DNA of 61,934 nucleotides. Source: an uncultured Dokdonia sp. (GTDB lineage Bacteria; Bacteroidota; Bacteroidia; Flavobacteriales; Flavobacteriaceae). Made by a program: the position numbers and the translations under genes. A model generated the notes under the pieces. The model had not been told where the DNA came from, did no database searches, and saw only the letters and a list, made by a program, of their open reading frames with translations. Positions 35,706 to 45,039 of this stretch are shown here, in pieces. The stretch spans positions 1 through 61,934 of the forward strand of contig NZ_CANLOB010000030.1 in NCBI RefSeq assembly GCF_947492815.1. Direction: 5' to 3'. How positions within the stretch are numbered: the stretch's first letter is position 1; every line of letters starts with the position of its first letter.

Positions 35706-37322
35706 ATGAGGTTGCTTGTGCTTACAAAACGGGTTTTAGCCATCATAGTTATATGGTTTCTAACTTCGATCGCATACGCTCAAGAAAATAATTTCATAGA
35801 AGGGAAATTACTAGATGCAACCGATGAAACTCCTATTCCTTTTGCTACTATCAAAGTAAAAAACAAATCGAAAGGTTTAATCTCAAACATGGATGGAGGG
35901 TTTAAAATTCCAGAAAAATTAAAGACATTAGGTGATACATTAGTAATCTCATCTATTGGATATACATCTCAAGAAGTTCTCTTGTCAAGGCTCAAAAAAA
36001 ATGAACTCAATACTATCAGACTTATTCCAAAAGTAGAGACACTAAGTACTGTTATCATAATAGGTTCTAAAAAAAATGAAAGAGATAAAAGGTATGAAGG
36101 TAAGAAACTTAGCGCACGAACTATTATTAAAACAGCAATAGAACAAATACCCGATAATTATCCATTTGACCCGTTTTCATATGTAGGCTATTATAGGGAT
36201 TATCAAATAAAAGAAAAAACGTATGTAAACCTCAACGAAGCCATTATGAATGTGTCAGATCCTGGTTTTGGATATCAAGATAAAAAGCATACCAGAGTAC
36301 AATTACATACCTACAAAAGAAATACTAATTTCCCTATAGACACCATTTCTTCAAAACCTTATGATTATGTAAACAAAAACAAAGTAATTCCAAACGCTAC
36401 CTTAGATGGTCAAGGAGGTAATGAATATACAATACTTAGGTTGCATGATGCAATACGTAATTACAATATAGATAGTTATGATTTTATGAACCGTTTTGAT
36501 GAAGATCTCATAAAAAATCATAGATTAAAACTACTCCCTGAAACTTCTATAGATAATATTGAACTCTATGTAGTCAACATAGTAAAAACTCAAGAAAACT
36601 ATAAAGCCGAAGGGAAAGTTTATGTAAGTAAAAATGATTTCAAGATTTATAAATTAGAATATGCCGTATTTGACAAAAGAACTCCTAAAAAAAAGAAAAC
36701 TGCTTCAATAAAAAACACTAAATTTAGTAATCTTCTTTATGAAATTATTGTAGCCTATCAATTAGAAGGTGCAAAAATGTATCCTAGTTATATCTCTTTC
36801 AATAACTCTTTTAAAGTACTACAGCCACCAAAATTCAAACCCACCGATTTGGTCATTAATCATCAGAAAAAAAGGTTTGAACTAACCTTTAATAACGCTC
36901 TCGAAATAAAAAGTACAACAAGGAAAAATAACTATAAATTATTCTATAAAAATCAAAAAATAACGATTGATAGCATCGCTGTAAAAGATAAAACAGCACT
37001 CTTATATCCTAAAAATCAAGAATCCATATTTGAATCAGATATGCTTACCACATTTGTAACAAATAAAAAAGAAGAAGAAAATCCCGAAGCATATATAGAA
37101 CTGAAAAATATTAAAGATACGTTTGGCTCAGTAGTAAACAAACAAGAATCGTCCACTTATTATCAGTATAGAGAATTCTTTGTTCAAGAACTCAAATTGA
37201 ATAGTCTTCCAATCATTGGTGCTACATATATGTCAAAAAACAAACCTATCTATCTAAATCAACCTATAACAATTCTTAAAAACATAGATGATTATTGGAT
37301 GAATACTCCTTTGAAAAATTAA
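35706..37322 (+). CDS. carboxypeptidase-like regulatory domain surface protein
   Basis: 538 residues. Signal peptide (about 1-25, ending YAQ), then a CarboxypepD_reg-like beta domain (about 28-115; EGKLLDATDETPIPFATIKV, then GFKIP and VISSIGYTSQEVLL). The rest (about 120-538) is a large beta-rich region found in uncharacterised Bacteroidota outer-membrane-associated proteins. No TonB-dependent barrel is visible. Single gene, followed by a small terminator. Confidence 0.75.
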   Translation: MRLLVLTKRVLAIIVIWFLTSIAYAQENNFIEGKLLDATDETPIPFATIKVKNKSKGLISNMDGGFKIPEKLKTLGDTLVISSIGYTSQEVLLSRLKKNELNTIRLIPKVETLSTVIIIGSKKNERDKRYEGKKLSARTIIKTAIEQIPDNYPFDPFSYVGYYRDYQIKEKTYVNLNEAIMNVSDPGFGYQDKKHTRVQLHTYKRNTNFPIDTISSKPYDYVNKNKVIPNATLDGQGGNEYTILRLHDAIRNYNIDSYDFMNRFDEDLIKNHRLKLLPETSIDNIELYVVNIVKTQENYKAEGKVYVSKNDFKIYKLEYAVFDKRTPKKKKTASIKNTKFSNLLYEIIVAYQLEGAKMYPSYISFNNSFKVLQPPKFKPTDLVINHQKKRFELTFNNALEIKSTTRKNNYKLFYKNQKITIDSIAVKDKTALLYPKNQESIFESDMLTTFVTNKKEEENPEAYIELKNIKDTFGSVVNKQESSTYYQYREFFVQELKLNSLPIIGATYMSKNKPIYLNQPITILKNIDDYWMNTPLKN

Positions 37323-37345
37323 AAATTAGCAGTGCTAATGTTTTT
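37321..37345 (+). terminator. short terminator
   Basis: ATTAGC/GCTAAT stem with 3-nt loop (37325-37339), flanked by A and T runs. Confidence 0.5.
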
Positions 37346-37348
37346 CAG

Positions 37349-37368
37349 TACGCTTTCGCGAAAGCGTA
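37349..37368. repeat. TTTCGCGAAA palindrome, 20 bp, intergenic
   Basis: Perfect TA-extended copy between a terminator (37321-37345) and the -7 box at 37389. Confidence 0.85.
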
Positions 37369-37388
37369 TACACGCTCACTAAAATTTG

Positions 37389-37396
37389 TATCTTTG
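37389..37396 (+). promoter_or_regulatory. promoter -7 box before the oxygenase gene
   Basis: TATCTTTG matches TAnnTTTG, 25 bp before the ATG at 37421. A 20-bp palindrome of the TTTCGCGAAA type (37349-37368) ends 20 bp upstream of it, roughly where the -33 element should be. This is the only clear promoter-proximal copy in the window. Confidence 0.5.
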
Positions 37397-37420
37397 CCTA
37401 ACACCTATTAAGACTATAAA

Positions 37421-38371
37421 ATGAATAATATCCCAAGTGTAGATCTCGCAGATTTCTTAAGTGACGATCCAAATAGAAAGCAAAAATTTGTTCAGGAAAT
37501 AGGAACCGCTTATGAAGAAATAGGCTTTGTTTCTTTAAAGAATCATTTTTTGGACGATACGCTGGTAGATAGCTTATATAAAGAAGTAAAAAACTTTTTC
37601 GCTCTTCCTGTAGATGAAAAATTAAAGTACGAAATTGAAGGACTTGCAGGGCAAAGAGGCTATATTTCGTTTGGAAAAGAACATGCAAAAGGCAAGAAAG
37701 AAGGAGATTTAAAAGAATTCTGGCATTTTGGACAAGAGCCATCTGCCGATGCCAATCTTGCCGAAGAATATCCAGATAATGTCATTGTAAATGAGCTTCC
37801 TAATTTTAACCCAACAGGCATGGAGGCCTATCGTATGCTTGAAAAAACAGGTATCTACGTACTAAGAGCTTTATCGCTTTACATAGGATTAGACGAACAT
37901 TATTTTGATCATTGGGCGAGTAATGGAAATAGTATTTTACGCCCAATACACTACCCTCCTATTACCGAAGAGCCAAAAGGAGCCGTACGCGCAGGAGCAC
38001 ATGGTGATATCAATTTAATCACGCTTCTTATGGGAGCTTCTGCTGGAGGATTGCAAGTATTGCGTAAAGATGGAGAATGGATTGATGCCATTCCTAATGA
38101 AGATGAACTAGTGATTAATGTAGGCGATATGCTAGAACGTCATACCAATAACAAGCTACGTTCTACCATACACAGAGTGGTAAATCCTCCAAAAGAGCAA
38201 TGGGATACACCTAGATATTCTATTCCGTTTTTTATGCATCCACGTAGTGATATGAAACTAAACTGTTTAGATGCTTGTGTATCTGAAGAGCATCCAAAAG
38301 CATTTGATGACATTACTGCTGGAGAATTTTTACACCAACGCCTTGTAGAGATAGGGTTGATTAAAGAATAG
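37421..38371 (+). CDS. 2-oxoglutarate/Fe(II) oxygenase, isopenicillin-N-synthase family
   Basis: 316 residues. Iron ligands His194 and Asp196 (AHGDINLITLL) and His251 (STIHRVVNP), and the co-substrate-binding Arg265/Ser267 (PRYSIPFF). The N-terminal DIOX_N region is present (PSVDLADF, GFVSLKNH). Substrate unknown; orthologues are widespread in this phylum and usually sit beside household genes, as here. Four bases separate it from the SUI1 gene. Confidence 0.88.
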   Translation: MNNIPSVDLADFLSDDPNRKQKFVQEIGTAYEEIGFVSLKNHFLDDTLVDSLYKEVKNFFALPVDEKLKYEIEGLAGQRGYISFGKEHAKGKKEGDLKEFWHFGQEPSADANLAEEYPDNVIVNELPNFNPTGMEAYRMLEKTGIYVLRALSLYIGLDEHYFDHWASNGNSILRPIHYPPITEEPKGAVRAGAHGDINLITLLMGASAGGLQVLRKDGEWIDAIPNEDELVINVGDMLERHTNNKLRSTIHRVVNPPKEQWDTPRYSIPFFMHPRSDMKLNCLDACVSEEHPKAFDDITAGEFLHQRLVEIGLIKE

Positions 38372-38375
38372 AACA

Positions 38376-38705
38376 ATGGATTTACAAGATCAACTTAAAA
38401 ATCTTTTTCCAGATCATACACCTTCCGAACCTGAGGTTCAAGAAGACAAAGAAGATACATTATGGATCCAGGAAGATCCGCTTATCTGTAAATATGAAAA
38501 GCGCAAAGGAAAACCTATCACCATTATAGAAGGATATACCGGCGCCGATAGTGATTTTAAAATGCTAGCCAAAGAGATTAAAAAAATGCTGAGTGTAGGT
38601 GGTAGTTTTAAAAATGACCAAATCATTATACAAGGAGATTATCGCGATAAAATTATGAACTTCCTCAAAGACAAAGGTTTTAAAGTAAAACGTGTGGGTG
38701 GATAA
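38376..38705 (+). CDS. SUI1/eIF1-family translation factor (YciH-like)
   Basis: 109 residues. C-terminal SUI1 domain (about 45-109) with KRKGKPITIIEGYTG, a basic strand and a GGSFKNDQIIIQGDYRDKI motif. The N-terminal 40 residues are acidic. Bacterial SUI1 proteins affect start-codon fidelity. Closely follows the oxygenase and precedes the Coq4-like gene by 24 bp. Confidence 0.88.
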   Translation: MDLQDQLKNLFPDHTPSEPEVQEDKEDTLWIQEDPLICKYEKRKGKPITIIEGYTGADSDFKMLAKEIKKMLSVGGSFKNDQIIIQGDYRDKIMNFLKDKGFKVKRVGG

Positions 38706-38729
38706 TTTCTAACATTACTGATACACAAA

Positions 38730-39275
38730 ATGACGATAGAACATTTATTAAACGATTTTTATAAATCTAATGGGATTCCTGAAAATGGAGGGGTTGATAA
38801 AAAAACTTTTACCATGAAAATGTTAGGATTAAATTTGACATTGCCTAATCCAAAATTCAGAAGAAATGTTATTCATATACATGATATCCAACATGTTTTA
38901 AATGACTGTGATACTTCTTGGAAAGGAGAAGGTTATATTTCTGGTTGGGAAATTGCTACAGGCATGTGGAAACATTTTCCTCTTTCTTTTTTAAGTCTTT
39001 TTGCTATGGCTTATAGTTTATGGTTATATCCTACAGCTGTATTTAAGGGGTTTAAAAAAGGTCTCAATAACATAGGAATCATTGATTTAGAAATATCAAA
39101 ATCTGATTTTTTAACTATGGAACTATCACAATTAGAAGTCCTCGTTACTAAAGAAAATAAAACAAGTTTTGGCATATGGCAATGGACACAATTCTTATTT
39201 TGGAGTATTGTAAGCCAATTTATCTTATTAGCTCCACTTATTGTTTTTACAGTAGCTTATATAGTCTTTAAATAA
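38730..39275 (+). CDS. Coq4-like membrane-associated protein
   Basis: 181 residues with the Coq4 metal-binding pattern HD-x2-H-x11-E (His51, Asp52, His55, Glu67) in HIHDIQHVLNDC followed by SWKGEG. Two hydrophobic stretches follow (about 84-102 and 155-180), the latter a C-terminal membrane helix. Coq4 proteins act in ubiquinone ring decarboxylation/hydroxylation; in a menaquinone-using flavobacterium the substrate is unclear. The motif match is exact; function is inferred. Confidence 0.6.
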   Translation: MTIEHLLNDFYKSNGIPENGGVDKKTFTMKMLGLNLTLPNPKFRRNVIHIHDIQHVLNDCDTSWKGEGYISGWEIATGMWKHFPLSFLSLFAMAYSLWLYPTAVFKGFKKGLNNIGIIDLEISKSDFLTMELSQLEVLVTKENKTSFGIWQWTQFLFWSIVSQFILLAPLIVFTVAYIVFK

Positions 39276-39288
39276 AAACGCCATTGTT

Positions 39289-40221
39289 ATGTCTCAAAAA
39301 ACACTTCATATTACAAACGGAGATAGTCTTAATGACTGGTTATTAAAACTTCAAATTGAAGGTGATTTTGCTGTTTGGAGAGAGATGCTATGCGAAGGAA
39401 AAACTACCTATAAAATAGGAGATGATCAGTTTATAAATGCTCGGAAAACATTTTTAGAGACAGACTATAGCATTACTACAAATGATTATGAAGAAAAGTT
39501 CATGAGTCAGCTTGAAATCATTCGTAATTTCCAAGCATATGATGAACTTGTTTTATGGTTTGAATATGACCTCTTTTGTCATATCAATATGATGGCATGT
39601 ATAAGTTATTTAGCACAAATAGATTGTAGGAAACCTATATACCTTGTTTGTAGCGGTCGTATTACAGGTGAAAAAGAATTAAAAGGATTATCTGAGCTTA
39701 CGGAACAACAATTACTAAACCATTACAAAAACAAAATAGCACTAACGGGAGATGATCAGATACTATCTGATAAAATCTGGAGATTATACTGTAGTGACGA
39801 TCATTCTCAATTACAACCTAACCTTGCAAAGGATAGTAATTTTATCTATTTATCAAACTGTATTAGTGCTCATAAAAAACGGTTCCCAGAAGAACATTCA
39901 GGATTAAACACCTTAGAGTCACATATTTTAAAACTCATCAAAAAACATCAAATTACATCAGAACATCAATTATGCGGGTATGTTCTTAATTACCAAGGAT
40001 ATTATGGGTATGGAGATATGCAGATATCCAAAATGATTAAAAGACTACATTCGTATTATGAAAATCAGGACGATATTTTGGTAGTCAATCAAAAAGGAGA
40101 GAGTGCCTTAAACGGTGAGTACATACAAGCACCTGGTCTACATACGTCATGTTATTTTGGAGGCGTTTCAAAATATGCGTATACCTACAATAAGGATTCA
40201 CATCAAATTACTAAAGTCTAA
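39289..40221 (+). CDS. DUF1835 domain protein
   Basis: 310 residues. The DUF1835 N terminus is recognised by HITNGDSLNDWL and GDFAVWREMLCEG, with a DELVLWFEYDLFCH motif at about 101-114. No reaction is known for the family. Follows the Coq4-like gene by 13 bp and precedes the phosphorylase by 6 bp, so it is likely co-transcribed. Confidence 0.75.
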   Translation: MSQKTLHITNGDSLNDWLLKLQIEGDFAVWREMLCEGKTTYKIGDDQFINARKTFLETDYSITTNDYEEKFMSQLEIIRNFQAYDELVLWFEYDLFCHINMMACISYLAQIDCRKPIYLVCSGRITGEKELKGLSELTEQQLLNHYKNKIALTGDDQILSDKIWRLYCSDDHSQLQPNLAKDSNFIYLSNCISAHKKRFPEEHSGLNTLESHILKLIKKHQITSEHQLCGYVLNYQGYYGYGDMQISKMIKRLHSYYENQDDILVVNQKGESALNGEYIQAPGLHTSCYFGGVSKYAYTYNKDSHQITKV

Positions 40222-40227
40222 CACTAT

Positions 40228-41100
40228 ATGGCAATCCCATCTTCTGAACTTATCTTAAATCCAGATGGTAGTATCTACCATTTACATTTGCGTCCAGAAC
40301 ATATGTCACCCACAATTATTACCGTAGGTGATCCTGACCGTGTAGATACGGTAACTTCATATTTTGATACCATTACACATACGGTACAACGTAGAGAGTT
40401 TAAAACAACCGTAGGCACCTATAAAGGGAAAGCAATTACCGTGATTTCTACGGGGATTGGAACCGATAATATTGATATTGTTCTTAACGAATTAGATGCC
40501 CTTGTAAACATTGATTTGGAGACAAGAGTAGTAAAAGATACACATACAAAATTAGATGTCATACGCATTGGGACTAGTGGTGCTATTCAAGATAACATTC
40601 CTACAGATTCATTTTTAGTGAGTGACATGGCTATAGGTCTTGACGCCTTATTACATTTTTATGACAGTACGGCCATACAACACTATGATATGCAAAAAGC
40701 ATTTGTAAATCACATGAATTGGTCTCCTCAAAAAAGCGAACCTTATGTAGTTACGTGTGATCGTGATCTTGCCACTCATTTCATGTCAGATCAAATTATA
40801 AAAGGAATTACTGCGACCAATATTGGTTTTTATGGTCCACAAGGCAGAGTTCTTCGATTACAAACTTCTGATCCTAGTATGAATGAGAAGTTGGGGGAAT
40901 TCCGCTTTCGCGAAAGCAAAATTACCAACCTAGAAATGGAAACAGCAGGTATTTATGGTCTTTGTAAATTATTAGGTCATAGAGCACTATCATTAAATGC
41001 CATTTTAGCAAATCGAGCTACAGGTGTTTTTAGTAAGCAACCTAGTAAAACGATAAATGAGCTCATTATATATACCTTAGACCGTATCGCGACTATGTAA
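40228..41100 (+). CDS. nucleoside phosphorylase (PNP/UDP family)
   Basis: 290 residues. Family landmarks: ITVGDPDRVD near the N terminus, STGIGTDNIDIVLNEL for phosphate/base binding, RIGTSGAIQ, and NLEMETAGIYGL with the ribose-binding Met-Glu. It splits nucleosides with phosphate. Uridine versus purine specificity cannot be settled by eye. The 14-bp palindrome GCTTTCGCGAAAGC at 40904-40917 is read as FRFRES. Confidence 0.88.
   Translation: MAIPSSELILNPDGSIYHLHLRPEHMSPTIITVGDPDRVDTVTSYFDTITHTVQRREFKTTVGTYKGKAITVISTGIGTDNIDIVLNELDALVNIDLETRVVKDTHTKLDVIRIGTSGAIQDNIPTDSFLVSDMAIGLDALLHFYDSTAIQHYDMQKAFVNHMNWSPQKSEPYVVTCDRDLATHFMSDQIIKGITATNIGFYGPQGRVLRLQTSDPSMNEKLGEFRFRESKITNLEMETAGIYGLCKLLGHRALSLNAILANRATGVFSKQPSKTINELIIYTLDRIATM
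40904..40917. repeat. TTTCGCGAAA palindrome, 14 bp
   Basis: GCTTTCGCGAAAGC inside the phosphorylase gene, read FRES. Confidence 0.85.
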
Positions 41101-41138
41101 GTAGATTTCCTTAATTTTACACTAGATTACACTCATAC

Positions 41139-41990
41139 ATGAAGAAGATAAAAATAGGCGGCGTTCCTGAACATTTTAACCTTCCATGGCATCTGGCCTT
41201 AGAAGAAGGATTATTTGAAAAAGCTGGAGTATCTGTAGAATGGATTGAATTTCCTGAAGGTACTGGAGCTATGAATAAAGCATTACGAGCAAAAGAAATA
41301 GATCTAGCGGTGATTCTTACGGGTGGTGTCATTAAAGATATTGCAAACGGAAACCCTTCAAAAATTTTACAATTATATGTTTCTTCTCCATTATTATGGG
41401 GAGTGCATGTACCACATGATAGCGCGTTTACAACTATAGATGAGCTAGAACATGCCAAAGCAGCGATAAGTCGTTATGGATCTGGATCACATGTAATGGC
41501 GCATGTACAGGCGAAACAAAGGGGTTGGGATACCTCAAAATTGGCATTTGAAGTTGTAAATACTTTAGAAAATGCCGTTGACGCACTTACTAATGGAGAA
41601 GCAGATTATTTTATGTGGGAGCATTTTACAACAAAACCTATCGTAGATGCAGGTATTTTTAGAAGAGTAGGTGATTTTCCTACACCTTGGAGTTGTTTTG
41701 TCATTGCTGGAACTCCTGAGGCAATCGCATCTAAAAATGATGCTATAAAAAGTGTATTAAAAATAATTAATACCATAACGTATGATTTTAAAAATATTCC
41801 GTCTATAGATCATATGCTTGCACATCGCTATGAACAAAAACTGGAAGATATTCAAAAGTGGTTATCTGGTACCGTTTGGTCACAAGAACAAATCACTTCT
41901 GAAGAAATAAGCGAAGTACAATCAAAATTATTAGAATTACAAATGATTGAAAAAGAATTAGATACAGATAATTTTTACGTTAATTTATAA
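41139..41990 (+). CDS. periplasmic-binding-protein-like domain, apparently cytoplasmic
   Basis: 283 residues of NMT1/THI5-like solute-binding fold (GVPEHFNLPWHLALEEGLFEKAGV, then EFPEGTGAM and DLAVILTGG). It lacks a signal peptide or lipobox and there is no ABC permease or ATPase beside it. It may bind a small metabolite inside the cell or act as an enzyme. Starts 38 bp after the phosphorylase gene. Confidence 0.7.
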   Translation: MKKIKIGGVPEHFNLPWHLALEEGLFEKAGVSVEWIEFPEGTGAMNKALRAKEIDLAVILTGGVIKDIANGNPSKILQLYVSSPLLWGVHVPHDSAFTTIDELEHAKAAISRYGSGSHVMAHVQAKQRGWDTSKLAFEVVNTLENAVDALTNGEADYFMWEHFTTKPIVDAGIFRRVGDFPTPWSCFVIAGTPEAIASKNDAIKSVLKIINTITYDFKNIPSIDHMLAHRYEQKLEDIQKWLSGTVWSQEQITSEEISEVQSKLLELQMIEKELDTDNFYVNL

Positions 41991-42070
41991 TAATTTGTAT
42001 TTTTTTTAACTTTAGACGCAACCTTTTACTAGTTGAAGCATCTATAGAGTATAATTATTAATTTGGGGCT

Positions 42071-42175
42071 ATGAGTACATTTTTTATTGTAATCGGTATT
42101 TTAGTAGTAGTAAATTTTTTACTGCTTCAATTCAGTTGTAATAAAGGCATTGAAACCGAGCCCGACGAAGAATAA
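42071..42175 (+). CDS. 34-residue membrane microprotein
   Basis: ATG 42071 to TAA 42173-42175. A strongly hydrophobic segment (about 4-21) is followed by a lone Cys23 and an acidic tail (ETEPDEE). Isolated between genes, with a terminator right after it (42205-42248), which supports it as a real transcript. The Cys context (LLLQFSC) resembles a lipobox but lies far inside. No family known. Confidence 0.5.
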   Translation: MSTFFIVIGILVVVNFLLLQFSCNKGIETEPDEE

Positions 42176-42204
42176 GTTTAGATTTCTATATATAACACAA
42201 TACT

Positions 42205-42248
42205 AAATGGCGCTGAAGCTTAATTCAAATTTTCGGCGTCATTTTTTT
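42205..42248 (+). terminator. intrinsic terminator
   Basis: 13-bp stem (AAATGGCGCTGAA at 42205-42217 with 42232-42244, two G-U pairs) running into a T tract. Confidence 0.7.
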
Positions 42249-42269
42249 ATGTCTTTACTTTAAAATGCA

Positions 42270-42611
42270 ATGAGAAAAATTTTATTTGTTTGTTCTGCAA
42301 ATAAACAACGATCAAAAACTGCTGCTGATTATTTTTCAAAAAAATATCCTTCTGTTCAATTTGATTCGGCTGGAACAAATCACAAAGTCTGTATAAAGGA
42401 AGGAACACAACCATTAACTCATGAACTTATGAATTGGGCTGATGTAGTTATCACAATGGAGGAAAAACATAAAACTATTATTATAGAAATAGGTGATATT
42501 AAATATCAAGAAAAAATACAGGTAGTATCAATTCCAGATGATTTTACTTATTATCAAAAAGAACTTATATCTATTTTAGAACAAAAAGTGACTCCTTTAA
42601 TTACCAACTAA
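42270..42611 (+). CDS. low-molecular-weight protein-tyrosine-phosphatase-like protein
   Basis: 113 residues. The C-x5-R phosphate loop is at residues 8-14 (CSANKQR) followed by Ser; SAGT at about 33-36 is the usual second motif. It is shorter than classical LMW-PTPs (about 150 residues), a compact form seen in many bacteria. The general-acid Asp is probably in IPDDF near residue 91. Target unknown. Ends 4 bp before the convergent ung gene. Confidence 0.75.
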   Translation: MRKILFVCSANKQRSKTAADYFSKKYPSVQFDSAGTNHKVCIKEGTQPLTHELMNWADVVITMEEKHKTIIIEIGDIKYQEKIQVVSIPDDFTYYQKELISILEQKVTPLITN

Positions 42612-42615
42612 TCAC

Positions 42616-43281
42616 TTACCAAGCTATTTCTTTCTCTCCAAAAGATTCTAGCAATTCATTTGTTTTACTAAAATGTTTATTCCCGAACCAATACCCCCTA
42701 TTTGCACTTAATGGCGACGGATGTCCTGAGGTGAGCACGTGATGTTTAGAGGTATCGATCTTAGCGCCTTTCTTTTTAGCATATCCGCCCCAAAGAAGGA
42801 AAATGATATTTGTACGCTTTCGCGAAAGCGTATGAATGACAGCATCCGTAAATGTTTCCCATCCCTTACGTTGATGAGATCCTGCTTCATGAGCTCGTAC
42901 CGTCAAGGTGGCATTAAGCAGTAAAATTCCTTGCGAAGCCCAACGTTCTAAATTACCCGTTTGTGGAAACGGAATTCCTAGATCGGTTTCTATTTCTTTA
43001 AAAATATTGATCAGTGATGGGGGCATCGCAATATGGTCATTTACAGAAAAACACAATCCGTTAGCTTGTCCTACTCCATGATAGGGATCTTGTCCTAAAA
43101 CAACCACTTTTACATCTTCAAATGGACAATGATCAAAAGCGTTAAATATCTGATCCCCTTTAGGAAAACAAGTATGTGAAGAATATTCTTCTTTTACAAA
43201 TGTGATTAAATTTTTAAAATAATCTTTCTCAAACTCTTCTACAAGTTGTTCCTTCCAACTAGCGTGTATATTTACATTCAT
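42616..43281 (-). CDS. ung: uracil-DNA glycosylase, family 1
   Basis: 221 residues, full length. Motif A GQDPYHG (63-69) with the catalytic Asp65 and motif B HPSPLSANRG near the C terminus are intact. Removes uracil from DNA. The 20-bp palindrome at 42813-42832 is read as TLSRKRTN, just before the FLLWG core strand. A minus-strand TACCTTTA box lies near 43300. Confidence 0.95.
   Translation of the reverse strand: MNVNIHASWKEQLVEEFEKDYFKNLITFVKEEYSSHTCFPKGDQIFNAFDHCPFEDVKVVVLGQDPYHGVGQANGLCFSVNDHIAMPPSLINIFKEIETDLGIPFPQTGNLERWASQGILLLNATLTVRAHEAGSHQRKGWETFTDAVIHTLSRKRTNIIFLLWGGYAKKKGAKIDTSKHHVLTSGHPSPLSANRGYWFGNKHFSKTNELLESFGEKEIAW
42813..42832. repeat. TTTCGCGAAA palindrome, 20 bp
   Basis: Perfect TA-extended copy inside ung, read TLSRKR. 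Confidence 0.85.
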
Positions 43282-43357
43282 CTTCTTATACCTTACTATG
43301 GTAAAGGTACATGCTTCTTCTTAAAAATTATCAAGACATTCTAGAATATTATCTATT

Positions 43358-44512
43358 TTAATCATATTCATTAATACCGTATAATACTTCTTTCATTTTA
43401 CTACCATTAATTTCAACAGGTTTATAGGCTGTATTAAATTTGTCTATCGCAATGGTAATATTATTTTTAAGCTTTGTATACTCTGCAGGAATTTTTGTAG
43501 CACATTGTTCTTCATTTTCATAACTGCTCAACATGATTCCAAATTTCTCATAAAACTTCCCTCCTTGGTCTATGTGAGAGTTGTATTGTATGATAAACTG
43601 TAATAGTCTATCTATAGGAAATTCTAAATTAATTTGCATTTTGTGAGCACGATAACGCTGATTTTCATCTTGAATAATGCTATTCAATGTCTCTAAATAC
43701 TGATATAAATGCTCTCTTACCTCATCCCAATCATCACTACCTCTACATTCTTTTAAAGCAGTTTGATACTTAATAGGTTTTGTAAAATCCACAAAGAGTT
43801 TTTCAAGTTCTTTAATAATATTATCATTACTTTTCTGAAGAAAAGCTGTTTCAAAATAGATGGTATTAAGGTCATTATGCATACGTAATGTGAAGTCTAA
43901 AATACATGCTACTTCTTTCAATTCATTTTCTTTTTCTTGTTTAGATCCATTACTACTTGTAAATAGGGAAACAAAAGAATGCAGTATAGATGTATAAATA
44001 TTATCCCCTAAAATAGAGGGAAGTGAGAACCCCATTTTTTTATATTGATTATTAGAAAGGTCATCTTTTAGTTTTTTAAATTCGGGATACTGATTAGGGT
44101 TACTCAGATTATTAATTTCATTAAACGTGGCTACCGATGTAAAATGATGATCTAAGGATAATGTTTTTTCATATAGTATTTTGATAATCTGTAGTCCTTT
44201 TAGATATCGTATTTTACTCAAATCTGAAACTTCAGAAAGTGCATTAAGCACTAATTGATCTTGAAGTTGATCTTTCTGAATAAGCAATGCAACTTGTTGT
44301 TCTAATATAATTGTGTTTTTTAATTTTAAATTAGTAACATGTAATTGAGTTTCTAATGGTTTATTAAGGTTTCGATATTTTTGAGAGATAGATGCTGTTT
44401 CTTCCATTAAATCCATAAGAAGAACTTCTAATTCATCGGCATCAGAAGTAGTCATGCTATAACAGAACTGACCTGTAAACAACACGAATAATAAAAAAGC
44501 AACATATTTCAT
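43358..44512 (-). CDS. exported helical protein, unknown (trio member C)
   Basis: 384 residues: signal peptide (about 1-20), then almost all helical, charged sequence with heptad-like stretches (about 28-90 and 200-340), and few Cys. No family recognised. It lies 4 bp after the trio member B gene on the same strand and is divergent in content from neighbours, so it is probably one operon with 44517 and 45040. Confidence 0.65.
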   Translation of the reverse strand: MKYVAFLLFVLFTGQFCYSMTTSDADELEVLLMDLMEETASISQKYRNLNKPLETQLHVTNLKLKNTIILEQQVALLIQKDQLQDQLVLNALSEVSDLSKIRYLKGLQIIKILYEKTLSLDHHFTSVATFNEINNLSNPNQYPEFKKLKDDLSNNQYKKMGFSLPSILGDNIYTSILHSFVSLFTSSNGSKQEKENELKEVACILDFTLRMHNDLNTIYFETAFLQKSNDNIIKELEKLFVDFTKPIKYQTALKECRGSDDWDEVREHLYQYLETLNSIIQDENQRYRAHKMQINLEFPIDRLLQFIIQYNSHIDQGGKFYEKFGIMLSSYENEEQCATKIPAEYTKLKNNITIAIDKFNTAYKPVEINGSKMKEVLYGINEYD

Positions 44513-44516
44513 AATA

Positions 44517-44957
44517 TTAGAGTTTAAAGGTTATTATCAAGTTTTCTTTTGTAACGTATACTGGGTAGTATCCTTTTTTAATAACAATAGTTTGTGATGG
44601 TATTTTTAAATGACTAACTAAGGTGTTACTAAATGTAAAATCATCGCCCATTGTAAAGAATAGTATTGTTTTAATATCGGAATCTAGTATCGGTCTTCCT
44701 ACAATTTGAGTTTCTTCTATTGAACTGATAAGGCTTCTATCTATAGTAAACGTGATGGTATTTGTATGATATGTAATAATGGTATTGGTACTGTCTCTAT
44801 TTTTATCATTGTTTATACTACATAATCCATTAGTCCCTCTACAATGCCTACCACTAAAATTTGTATTGCCTGAAGTTTCATTTCTACCTGCTCCCATTTG
44901 TGATATGCCAGGATTGGTATACCATATACACAAGAATATTACTATTACTTTTATCAT
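44517..44957 (-). CDS. small exported protein, unknown (trio member B)
   Basis: About 146 residues from the ATG at 44957, where the signal peptide MIKVIVIFLCIWYTNPGISQ begins; an upstream in-frame ATG at 44981 would add eight residues. The mature N terminus is Gly/Asn/Arg-rich with two Cys (HCRGTNGLCS), then a beta-rich domain. No family recognised. Confidence 0.6.
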   Translation of the reverse strand: MIKVIVIFLCIWYTNPGISQMGAGRNETSGNTNFSGRHCRGTNGLCSINNDKNRDSTNTIITYHTNTITFTIDRSLISSIEETQIVGRPILDSDIKTILFFTMGDDFTFSNTLVSHLKIPSQTIVIKKGYYPVYVTKENLIITFKL

Positions 44958-45039
44958 AATTTCAAACCTAAAGGGTGACATTATTACTATTTAGATAGGC
45001 TAGTGTTTTGTTGTTCAAAATACTAGCCTATTAAATTAT

